Below are positions 46,022-55,542 of a stretch of 64,000 bases of DNA, in pieces. Position 1 is the first letter of the stretch. Each line of letters opens with the position of its first letter. The translations under genes and the position numbers were made by a program. The notes beneath the pieces are model-generated. The model had not been told where the DNA came from and searched no databases. It worked only from the letters and a program-made list of their open reading frames with translations. Source of the DNA: Crocodylus rhombifer (lineage: Eukaryota > Chordata > Crocodylia > Crocodylidae); assembly GCA_038503035.1 (NCBI GenBank), contig JAVSML010000944.1:1-64000 (forward strand), given 5' to 3'.

Positions 46022-46894
46022 TGGGCATGTCTACATATGCACCGGACTGTGCAGCTGTTACTGCCCAGTCATTTAGTACTTGCTTAAGCAAGTAACCAGC
46101 ATTACTATGCAGTCCCAATGCTGCATGGGTTTTTTTTCCATGCCGTTGTGCAGTAGCAATGTACAGTAGGGCTGTGCAAAGCTTTGGTCCCTGATTTGAT
46201 TCAGTGGAGATTTGGCCCAATTCTGGGCTGGGGTGCATGGAGTGTCCCATAGTGATGTGGGAGGCTCCCCAGCATGTTCAGCAGCAGATCTGGAAGTGGA
46301 CCAGAAGCACTTCTAGTCCACTTCTGGGTATGCCAGGGAGCATACTGGGGGACCCTCCCCCCCCACACTCCCTTGACTCAGTGCTCTGTGGGGAGCACCT
46401 GGAATCTCCCCACATCCAATCGCCAAGCCAGGAGGACATGGGGGGGCAAGTACTTTCAGTACTTCTGGAGGGCATGGGAGGGCAAGTACTTCTGGTCCAC
46501 TTCTGGGTTCACTTCCAAGCACGTGGAGGGGCCCCCCCACACTCCTGTGAGATGCTCCATCTGCCCCAGCATTACAGCATTCACATGCCATGCTGGTACC
46601 TTGAGGTATGTAGAAAAAACTTTTAAAGCTGTCTTTATGTCTAAATCACTGATTCTCTGAATCAGCATCGAATCTTCAGATTCGAATTTGGCAGAATCGA
46701 ATCAGGGACAGTGATCTGAATCAACAAATCGAATCACTGTCACTGATTTGGGTCAAATCCAAACCCGAATTGAATAGGGCCCACTTCACACACCCCTACT
46801 GTGCAGTAGCATTGGTATCATGATTTGTGCCCGCCAAAGCTATGTCACAAAGCAATGAGCCGCTGCAATGTAGTGTCTTGTGTAGACGCGCCCA
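46022..46894. mobile_element. MITE of the TGGGCATGTCTACA family, copy E, inserted in the LINE
   Basis: Left end TGGGCATGTCTACATATGC; right end TGTAGACGCGCCCA, giving nearly perfect 14-bp terminal inverted repeats. Inner parts share ACTGTGCAGC / TGCAGTAGC words with the other copies. It interrupts the RT of the LINE and is itself interrupted at 46167-46799. The frames inside it (up to 140 codons) are shadows. Confidence 0.8.
46167..46799. mobile_element. second MITE nested in copy E
   Basis: Left end TAGGGCTGTGCAAAGC mirrored by CTTCACACACCCCTA at the right. Flanks tgtacag and tgtgcag agree at 6 of 7 positions, a likely target duplication. The inside is marked by GAATCGAATC / GATTCGAA words near the right and a GGACCAGAAGCACTTCTAGT hairpin near the left. 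Confidence 0.75.
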
Positions 46895-47299
46895 GTAATA
46901 ATAAATTTAGACCTGGAAAAAGCTTATGGTAGAGTTGAACATAATTTCATGTTTGAAGTATTGAGGAGGATGGGGTTTCCGGCAAAGAAGATCAGATGTG
47001 TCAAAGCACTATACAGCAAAGCAGGAAGTTGAGTACTAGTAAATGGTTACTAGAGCAAAGTATTTCCCATACTAACACAAGTATGGTAAGATGGGGATGC
47101 CTGCTGTCCCCCTATCTTTTTGTGTGCATGATGGAACCATTGATGCAGAAAATTCGTAACAATAAGCCAATAAATGAAGTGAAGATACGAGGAGGAGGAC
47201 AAGTTAAATGTATATTATACACGATGTAACCATAGTGGCTCAGGACAACATATCAGTCGAGAGGCTTTTGAATCATACTGTGGACTACAGTGAAGTGTC

Positions 47300-48600
47300 A
47301 CGGTAAAATAAATAAAATGAAAAGTACGTTGATGGGTGTGGGGAATTGGGAAAATTTACAGAAGTTCAGGCTGCAAGTGGTGAAGGATGTAATTAAGATC
47401 TTGGGAATGCTAATGGATGATGAAGGAAAAAGAACAAAGGCTTGGGAGAAGTAAAAGATAAGAGTGAGGCAGCTATTGGGATAGTGGAGTGGTAGAATGT
47501 TATCTTTCAAGCATAAAGTGTCTGCGTTGAAAACAGTACTCTTGCCGATCATCCTTTACATGGGAGTGGTGTATCCACCATCATGGCAACAGGGTAAGAA
47601 GGGTACAGAGGCAGATAAGCATTTTTTTGTGGGAGAGTAAAAGAGAAACGGTAGCCAAAATAGAGCTAAACAAAGACAAGGAGTTAGGAGATTGGGAAAT
47701 GGAAAGATTTGTGTATACTTACTTTATAAGTATGTTCTATAAAGAGATAATGGAGCCTGTGGGGAAGACTGCATGTTTCTGCCATTTCCAGGAAGTATGT
47801 TAAGAAGATGGGGTATGTATGGGAAAGAATGGAAAAAGCCATGGGCTTGGCAGCCATAAGCCCACTATGTGAAGATGGAAAGCTTCATACAGGTAAATAA
47901 ACTTGAGAGAGTGGGATTAGAGTGTTTGAAAGACCACAAGAAGGTGATTAATATGATAAGAAAGAAAGATAAGATAACAATAGTTGTGGAACTGATGGAA
48001 AGACAGAGGGCAGATGTGTGAAAAGAAGTGACAGATAATAGAGTGAAAGGAGAACATACAGATATCATATGGATGATGATATGGTATATTCTTCCTGTAA
48101 AGGGCATTCAGCATATATGGGGCTTGGTATCACAGCAGCATGCCTGAGAGAGGGATGCAGGAGCTGAAGACTCTGTACTGTATGTGTTTTAGGACTGCCC
48201 TTTTGTGCAAGAGGTATGGGATGCAGTGTATCATTTTTGAGGGCAAACAACATATGAAATGGTGCTGTATGGGTTAGTGCCCACAGGACTGGAGACACGA
48301 GACAGAGAGCCACACTATTTTGTGCAACAGTAGTGATATGGAAGGTGAAAAATCTACTGTTGGGTCAAGGGACTGACTTTCATCAGAAGAGAATGTTTGG
48401 AATTGGCAATTTATGGATTGAAATACTATGTGGATCAAGATGCAGACAAGATGGGAAAGGACAAGGTAGATAAGAGATGGAGGAAAGTAAAATGGTGGTG
48501 TTTCTTCCAAAAGGACAAAGGGACAGAGTGTAAGTTGTTGCTTTCTCTTGGGTTGGAGGTGGTTTGTGAGAGGTTAATGTATTAATGGTCAAAAGGGGTG
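47300..48600 (+). pseudogene. LINE ORF2 C-terminal region (broken)
   Basis: Short frames give ILGMLMDDEGKR (about 47398-47433), a VYTYFISMFYKEIMEP stretch (about 47710-47757) and DCPFVQEVWDAVYHF (about 48190-48236). The last corresponds to the Cys-containing CP..Q.VW motif near the C-terminus of L1/Tx1 ORF2. Stops between the pieces show decay. Confidence 0.6.
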
Positions 48601-48707
48601 TAAGAAGAATAAGGTACTGTTGTAGAGGAGGTTGCCAAGTCTTATGTTAATGTAGTTTCTTTTAGTTGTTTTGTAATAGAGAAGAAGAAAAAAAAGGTTC
48701 CCATCAG

Positions 48708-48840
48708 CATTTCAGCCTTTTTGGCTAAGATCAAATGTAGCAAGCATTTTTTTGGCACCAAGGGGAGGGTGTCAGGGCTGGCTCTGGCCTTCCCAGTGCT
48801 GGCCTGGCATTGCAGTACTTCCAGGCCCAGTGCCAGTTCC
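48708..48840 (+). pseudogene. U2 snRNA-derived sequence, unit B, 3' of the LINE
   Basis: TTTCAGCCTTTTTGGCTAAG, then ATCAAATGTAG, matches the U2 5' end. After an internal deletion, CATTTTTTTGG, then GGCCTGGCATTGCAGTACTT and CCAGGCCCAGTGCC match the U2 3' part. GGTTCCCATCAGCAT precedes it and GGGTTCCAATCAGCAT follows its A-rich tail (48893-48908). It therefore has the form of a retroposed U2-derived element with a target-site duplication. Confidence 0.8.
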
Positions 48841-48909
48841 TTGCAGAGGGAACACCCACCTGTTTTTTTTTAAGGGCCAAACCAAAAAAAAGGGTTCCAA
48901 TCAGCATGT

Positions 48910-51900
48910 TTGCTCAATATGGGCCATGTACTTCCTAGTTATGCTCAGTGTTGCCTGCATTTAATGAACTTCATAGTTGTTTTCCATTACTGAGCACATG
49001 CTTATAGCAGTAGTTTAAAGACAGACAATGCATTTAATGCAGTTTTCTTGTATATGAATGTAAGACGACAGGCTTTTTTCCCATGCTGCTTTGAGAGGGG
49101 ACACCTCATTTTATATTCAAGTAAATACAGTAGGTACACATTCTCCCTCAGGGAAGCACCTAAACTTGATTATCTCTGATTTGTCAGAATTTCCCCAAAT
49201 GTATCCACTAAGCTCAAGATGGTCTCTATTGCAGGCTGAGCCTGGGCAAAGCCATGTGACAGGCTATAGGACAGGCTTTGAAGCAATCCAAGACTGCTTA
49301 CAACTTGAGTGATATAGCTATACAATCTGTTATGGCAGTGGTAACCATGTGACAGTTCTTGTGGTTGAAGCTTTCTGGCTTGCTTATGTAAGTGCTTTCC
49401 TTTCATGGCTTGGACTTCTGCAGTAGAAAGTCAAGCAGGCCTCCACAAAAAAGGGCATTTTGAAGATCCCTTGGACTTTACATTACCCATTTTAAGAATC
49501 ATTCTATAATCTCCTATCCTAAGAAACAAGAATCCTTCTGCCAGTTCAGCCCCACAGATGGACAGAGGGTGGGATCTCTGATAGATACACTTCTGTTATG
49601 TTGGAGCTACATGCTCCTATATGCATTCCCTCCTATTCAGAAGCACTGAAGGAACAAATGGAAGCTAAGACAGGACAAGGGCAAGATCCTGCTCAGAGCC
49701 TCAATGGGCTCATTGGTTTCAGTACTTCAGCAACACAGATTAAAACTTTCAGTCTCCTGTCCAGTTTCTCAGTTATCCTGTCTCAGAGGTAGCCACTCAC
49801 ATTCCATGCTGCCAAGCAATATTCTAGGTTCCTGAATGACACGCTGGATACTGGCCAGTTGAGCAACTGGGACTGTAATTGCTCTACAGAAGTCCAGAAA
49901 ACACTGCAGGAAATATTTCACCATAATTCATAAGGACATGGAAGCGGCTTATCTACTCTGTGAAATAAAGAGACTGATTCTCTTTAGATTTCCATTTCCT
50001 TAATTATGGACTATTTGAACAAAACAGTCTCCCTTAGGTGGGTGAGAGTGCACCCAGCTATACTATTAGCTATGTTCTCTCATCTTCCAGCATGTGTACG
50101 CTGCAGTCAGAGGGTGATTGCAGCTCACATGTACCTAAGTTAGCTTTAAACTAGCTAGACTGGGTGAGAATAGCACTGCAGTTGCCGTGGCCTGGAGCTC
50201 AATGCAGACTAATTGCCCAAATATTCACCAGCTTTTTCTGTAGGTTCTGCAGCCCTTGCTGCACTCCGTGCTGCTGCAGCTGTACTGCTTGCAGTAGCTG
50301 TGCTGCTGGCTAGTTTAATGCTACCATGCGCTACCGCCACAGCTGGACTATAGCATAAGAGACATACCCTTATAGCAATAAGATTTGAAATGTGTTTCTT
50401 TTCTTTTGGAGCTACCCCACCCTGACATTTAAATGTAGTGCTCTCCCAGCGATGGACATGTTATCTGAACAGTTGTCAGAACATTCCCTGTACTATCTGT
50501 CATTGAATTGACTGCCTTTGTTAGTCTGGAAAGTCTCTGAGATCCAGGTATTACAAGATCATCCACTATATACAATGGACAAAGTAAGGCTTTAATAACA
50601 TATAAAAATTAAGTACAGCTATGCCTGCATCCCAAATTCACATTAAAGAAGGTGTCTTTCACCTAATCAATGCAACAACTTATCTGTATTTTTTTCCTAA
50701 GCACTGCTCATGGCCAGGCAAGCATAGGTTGCTTTGTGAAGGGGAAAACATTACTAGCTTGACAAAACCACACTGTTCTGTACTATACGCAGATTGCCTA
50801 TTAATATGGACAACCAGCCAAACTCTGGTTTTGGGCGACGTGTGCCACCACCACGTGCACCACCCCCTTTTTTCTGGCATGGGTTTTTTGACCCCAGGAT
50901 CTCTCGGGGTCAAAAACCTTCCCCCCTACATCCTGCCCCTCCGCAATGTAGCAGAGTCGGGAATGCCTGCATGTGCAGTATGTACTGTACATATGCACTG
51001 GTCTGGATGTGGCCTAAGTAAGCTATCCGAAAACTAACAATTCTACCCCAAACACCATGTATTTTTAAAGGAAGAGGAATGGAGATTTTTAAATAGATTC
51101 ATCACATAACAGTTTAAAGAATAAAATTATATTTCAAACTTCCATTGCTCCACCTATAAAACCACTACATAAAAATGTACAAGTGGCTTTTTGTACTAAA
51201 AACTTTAAACATCATAGTGATTAAATTTTAAAGACATTAAGAACTTGGTTGGCTTGGTAAAATACCCAGAATCCTTTAAGTTCAGCAAAATGTTAAGTAG
51301 CCAAATATGATCACATCTACTGGATGATGGCACTGGAGGTAAAAGTTTTTCACTTAGCTCCTAAACATTCAGAGAAGCTTGGGGAAAAATGGTTCTGCTT
51401 TGCTAACTTAGTGATAAACTGCTTTGCTTACATACATGGAAAACTTTCAAGGAGATCCCTAATAGGAAAGACTCATTTTACCTTTCTTAAAGACTTGGTA
51501 AATTCCTATACATTACTCTAAATTTAATTCCAATTAACTTTTCAAAAGCTGGTATTATTACCAGTATACAATCTATATAATGAGAATATAATTAAATACT
51601 GGGGAAGCATGTATATCATCCTGTAATATTGCATATAGCTTTGTATATGTCAGGTCATAAAATCCATGGTCTTCATCCAAAATATGCATATTTACATAAA
51701 AAGCATAGTGAAAACTGTACTCACATAGCATTAAATATACACCAAAGTAATAGTGCAAATTGCTGGCATGTATAGCCCACTTAGCATGTCCCACTTCCTG
51801 GCATTGTAGTTATATTAAGCTGTGCTGCTGGGTGAAAAGAAAATGTACAGTTTGTAAATGCTGACAAATCTATAAAATAATATACCTGAGAGAGAAATGA

Positions 51901-52585
51901 TCACATAAGACGTCTAAGTCAGTAAAGAAATACTGGACTGTTGTGACTGAAATTACAACCAATTTCCATTATTGCTCTGTCAGAGATGTCAAATTTCCAG
52001 CCTACAGCTACAACCAGCCTTTTTAATGTATTTTTGTGCCTCACGTGACACATTCTGATTCTGTAGAATCTCAACTTACTTTTCAGTGGAATTTCTATCC
52101 CTAATGGTTATGAAGAATGTTGCAACAGGGAGGATGTTTTAGTATTGTATGCCTGCCTGAGTGTATGGAGAGCCTAAAATAATGCTTGTAACAGGACTGA
52201 CCTCTTCTTTCTTGCTGTCACTGGGACAATAGCTTCAGTACCTAATAATGTGATTTGCAATCATTTTTATTCACTGCTGTTCTAATTTCAAGTTTATTTT
52301 GTTGCTCATCTTTTTAACAGATGGGGTGAGGAAGGGGGTGGTAATGAAACCCACAGGAGAAGGGAATTGCTACATGGAAAGGAATGCAGAGGAAAGAAAG
52401 GCAAAACATGCAAGAACAGAGACAGAGAAATGGAGAAAGGAAGATATCAAATATGAAGAGGAATGGAGGACAGAAGTATCAGAAGTCCTAATGGTGAGCA
52501 TGTTTTTCATCTGAAGGATCCTGAATGTGACCGATATTGAATAAAGAAGAGCACATTTATAAAGGCCATTATTAAACAAGACGGG
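48910..52585. other. intergenic, no gene seen
   Basis: AT-rich. A 12-bp hairpin GTTTTTTGACCCC / GGGGTCAAAAAC lies at about 50883-50918 in a GC-richer patch (50820-51015) that may be another small element. The 138-codon plus frame at 50621-51037 and its overlaps run through this patch and show no domain. Confidence 0.45.
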
Positions 52586-52590
52586 CCAGG

Positions 52591-52760
52591 AATTAGAGCC
52601 TGGAACTTGGGAGACATGGATTCACATTCCTGCTCCACTGCAGATTTTGTGTGTGACCTTAGGCAGGTCACTTAATAGCTTAATAGTGTCTCAGTTCTCC
52701 ATCTGTAGAATCAGGATGTTGTATGAATCTGTTAAATGATTTGAGATACTCAGGTATCAT
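52591..52760 (+). repeat. MIR SINE
   Basis: GGGAGACATGGATTCACATT, GTGTGACCTTAGGCAGGTCA and CTTAATAG..TCAGTTCTCCATCTGTAGAATCAGGA-like words follow the MIR consensus through its core in the plus direction. Diverged and ancient, as expected for this family. Confidence 0.85.
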
Positions 52761-52780
52761 AGTAACGGAATATATATGGT

Positions 52781-52858
52781 TGGTCCAATAAAAGATATTG
52801 CAGAAAAAATCCTTGTGTCTCATACATTTCTTGGACTATCATGGCTACAAAAACACCG
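52781..52858 (+). repeat. GTTGGTCTAATAAA repeat, copy 2
   Basis: GGTTGGTCCAATAAAAGATA at the left and GACTATCATGGCTACAA at the right, in the same order as 41262-41345. It directly follows the MIR. Confidence 0.55.
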
Positions 52859-53139
52859 GATCCCTACTGTAGTAACGGAGGACATGAAGCCCCTTGAAGA
52901 GACAAATATTCTACTGTTGATCATTTTGTTAGCTTTCCATGAAAACTGATTCATGTATCCCTAAGTATTCTGAGTATGGCATAAAGACTTAAATACATCT
53001 ACTAGCCTATGTGCCATGTTTAGTAATGGTTCAGACCAAATGACTGTACGCCAACTCCCTCCCAGGTCCAAAATAGTGGTAGTTTCTTGTGGCAAAGAGA
53101 ATGGTGATCCACACCCTTGGAATTACACGTGATTTAGAG

Positions 53140-53369
53140 CAGGGGTATCAAACATATGTCCAAATGCAATGCATGGAGGAGGGTCATACAGCCCAGAGGA
53201 CCAGACTGATCACTTCCACACATCAGGTTCAGACGAGGAGGCTCATATGGGCTTGCTGGGGCAATGTTAATCCCTGTGACTGCTGGAGGTGCTGTTTCAT
53301 TATAGCTTTGGAACCCAGAGAGTTAATGCCACTCAGCCCACCCCACCTCAAACCAGCTCAGCACCCCTG
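53140..53369. mobile_element. non-autonomous hAT-type element
   Basis: Left end CAGGGGTATCAAACATATG; right end CACCCCTG. Flanking 8-mers ATTTAGAG and ACTTAGAG agree at 7 of 8 positions. 230 bp, no transposase. The 93-codon plus frame overlapping it is not a gene. Confidence 0.8.
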
Positions 53370-53374
53370 ACTTA

Positions 53375-54290
53375 GAGCTGGGCTGAGGCAGCTTTCAGTT
53401 AAAAACAAGTGTAGCACATTTGGCAGTTCCTAACCTTTGATTATTTTACCCTGCAAACTTAATATTCTGTCAGCATAACGACCAGGAATGTCCCTCCATC
53501 TATCTGTATCTTGAAAACTTTAAAAAAACGAATCAGGATTCTCCTGGTGTGCTGTTGATATCACAATGGGGATTCTTTGGCACCATGAAATGAATGTTTA
53601 GGAAGAACTGAAAACTAAGCGGCAAAAATACCAAACAATCAAACTCTCCATTTTCAAGTCTGAATGCCAAATTAATTTTCTGACACAGGCCAAGATTAAA
53701 GTCTGCTGTGTTGTTTTCTGTGCCCTCAATCCCAGTTTTCCTTGTTTGGGCACTGAAGGCATGGTGCAGGGGGGGTAAAAGCCACTGACTGGCGTTGAAG
53801 CACTGGCTGTAAAGCCAGGACATTACTGTATGCCCCCCTTTGTTCCCAGACTCAGCAGAAACATAACAAAATGTCGATCCTGAGAACTTTCCAAGGGCTG
53901 CCTTGGAATTTATCCTAACTTTCCATAATGAAGAACTATGAGGATTTTGGTTATAATTAAGATGTTTGGTTTTGGTTTTCATTCAAACACCGTCTCAAAT
54001 ACATCCCATTCATAGGGCCTAGGAACTACAGAGTAAGGTAATTCTTGTTTCCACAGATACCAATGAAGACTCTCCCTGGATGGCCCAGGGTACAAGGACT
54101 TGCTCTGGTTTGCACGTTCAACAAGGAAACAACCCTTGATAGGATGTTATGTCTTTATAAACACTGTAGAAGGTACAAATGGTCACTAAATGATCCTTAC
54201 ATGGAAAGACGATACGTCACTAGCACTATCATACTGCACCAGGATATTAAAGCCATCCCTGTCGCATTCAAACCAAAAACTTCACACTCA
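53375..54290. other. intergenic, no gene seen
   Basis: AT-rich. The 149-codon minus frame at 53982-53533 has no recognisable domain, promoter or splice sites, and I do not support it as a gene. Confidence 0.5.
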
Positions 54291-54293
54291 GAT

Positions 54294-54410
54294 TTCATTG
54301 ATACTTTTAGGGTCAGAAGGGACCTCAGTAGATCATCGACTTCAACCCCCTGCCCTGGGCAGGAAAGAGCACTGGGGACACATTTGGGCAGCCTAATTAG
54401 GCAACCAAAT
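54294..54410 (-). mobile_element. CR1 LINE 3' end, minus orientation (short)
   Basis: TTTTAGGGTCAGAAGGGACC, then AGTAGATCATCGACTTCAAC and CCCCCTGCCCTGGGCAGGAA, is the CR1 3' UTR read backwards. Truncated after about 110 bp. Confidence 0.8.
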
Positions 54411-55116
54411 ACAGACCAAGCAGCTTGTTATAACAGTGGCCCCAGACTGGGGGTGTAGGTTGTAGGGCTGAGGACCCAGGCAGGAGAGGTTCTTTGGGCA
54501 AATCTGTTGTCTTTATGGGTGTCAGGGGAGCATGAACTGCAACAGGTCTTATCCAGATGCCCAGACACGGGTTTCACCTGCTGTCCTTTAGAAAGCCTCC
54601 AGCTCTGAGGCAACCTGCCAAAACCACCTTGCATCCACCGTGGGGCAGGAGCTCCCCCACTCAGTCCAAAACCCCGCAAGCGGCCTCAGGCAGGGGCTGG
54701 GCTAGGGCCTCTGCAGTTCCCTCCCAGGTTCTTTAGGAAAGAGGCTTCCCCCCTTCCCCACGCGCAGGAGTCGGAACTGGTGGTGGAGGTGACATCTTTG
54801 CGGAGCCGCCTTGGCTGGGCCCCGCTCGGGCATCATGGCGGGAGGCGGCGGCGGCTGGGCCGCTCGGGTCTCCCACAAGCCGCAGGCGGGCCCGGCCGAG
54901 CCGCAACGCTGCGCCTCACAGGCGGCCCCTCCCTGCCGCAGCGCCGGCCCCGCGGGGCCCCACAGCCAGCGGCCCGAGCGGGGGAGGGGGAGCTCCACGG
55001 TTGCGGGGGGGAGGGGCCGGGTCCCTTGTCTGCGCCCTGCCCTCCTGCCCCCCCCCGGCAGGGTGGGGGGAACGCAGACTGTGCATGTCCGAGTGACGCA
55101 TTGCAGGTACAAACCC

Positions 55117-55125
55117 GCCAATCAG
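55117..55125 (+). promoter_or_regulatory. CCAAT (NF-Y) box
   Basis: GCCAATCAG in the CpG island, about 425 bases before the ATG. A CRE-like half site TGACGCA lies at about 55094-55100 just upstream. Motif match only. Confidence 0.5.
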
Positions 55126-55212
55126 CGCGCTCCGCGCCGAGCGTGCTCATGTACCACAGCCTCCTTCGCCAGGGAAAATAGTTCGTCCCTCCTCCTCGGC
55201 CTCCCCCCACAG

Positions 55213-55225
55213 TTCCCGCGCGAAA
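55213..55225. promoter_or_regulatory. E2F-type site
   Basis: TTCCCGCGCGAAA, close to the palindromic E2F consensus, inside the CpG island. Motif match only. Confidence 0.5.
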
Positions 55226-55542
55226 TCGTCCCCGCTGTTCCCTCCCTCCTTACGTTCCCCTCCCCCCCGACCCCGCGGGCTCGGGGGCCACCGCGCTGGG
55301 GGCGGGGGAGCGGTGGGGGAGAGCGGCAGGCCGGATCTCGTTTCTACTGCGCTTCCCGCCGGGGGGGAGGGGGAAGGCGGGTGGCGCGGAGCGATCCGGC
55401 CGGGCAGTGAGGAGGTTTATGAGGCGCTGCCGGCAGGCGGGCTGGGCTCAGTGTGAGGGGAGCCGTTGAGCGGGCTGGTCGGTAGCGTGGTTCTCGTTGC
55501 AGCTGTTAGTCCCGTCGCACCCCGCAGCTAGGCCGAGCCACC

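Larger units (their letters stand above)
45690..47290 (+). pseudogene. LINE ORF2 reverse transcriptase (broken, split by a MITE)
   Basis: 45690-45930: GLPVEFYEKCWQWVGTDIIE, then GVVILIFKKGKEDILGNW and a PITLLNTDYKLIPKVLAKT block, the classic L1/Tx1 RT entry. A MITE at 46022-46894 interrupts it. RT resumes at 46896 with LDLEKAYGRVEHNFM (first catalytic Asp region; the usual AYDRV is AYGRV), then RMGFPAKKIRCVKALY, RWGCLLSPYLFVCMMEPL and, at about 47220, the position of YADD degraded across a frame change to a HDVTIVAQDN-like text. Not functional. Confidence 0.85.
42590..48690 (+). mobile_element. Tx1-like non-LTR retrotransposon inside U2-derived DNA
   Basis: About 5.2 kb after subtracting an 873-bp nested MITE. 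Order: purine-rich ORF1 with zinc-knuckle remnants, then ORF2 with an APE-type endonuclease, reverse transcriptase and a C-terminal Cys/His block, then an A-rich tail (GAAGAAGAAAAAAAA) at about 48680-48695. Both flanks carry the 5' segment of U2 snRNA. Many stops and frame changes show it is dead. Two-ORF architecture and the RT text match the L1/Tx1 group. Tx1-group elements include families specific for U2 genes (Keno) and crocodilian Tx1 families linked to U2-headed SINEs. Assignment to a named family needs alignment. Confidence 0.8.

Noticed and set aside
42190..48840. Functional U2 snRNA gene
   Set aside because: Both U2 segments carry internal deletions and many substitutions and end in A-rich tails. 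They lack the usual snRNA promoter elements as far as I can see, and one is split by a LINE.
53533..53982. 149-codon minus-strand frame
   Set aside because: No recognisable domain, promoter or splice context in otherwise AT-rich intergenic DNA.
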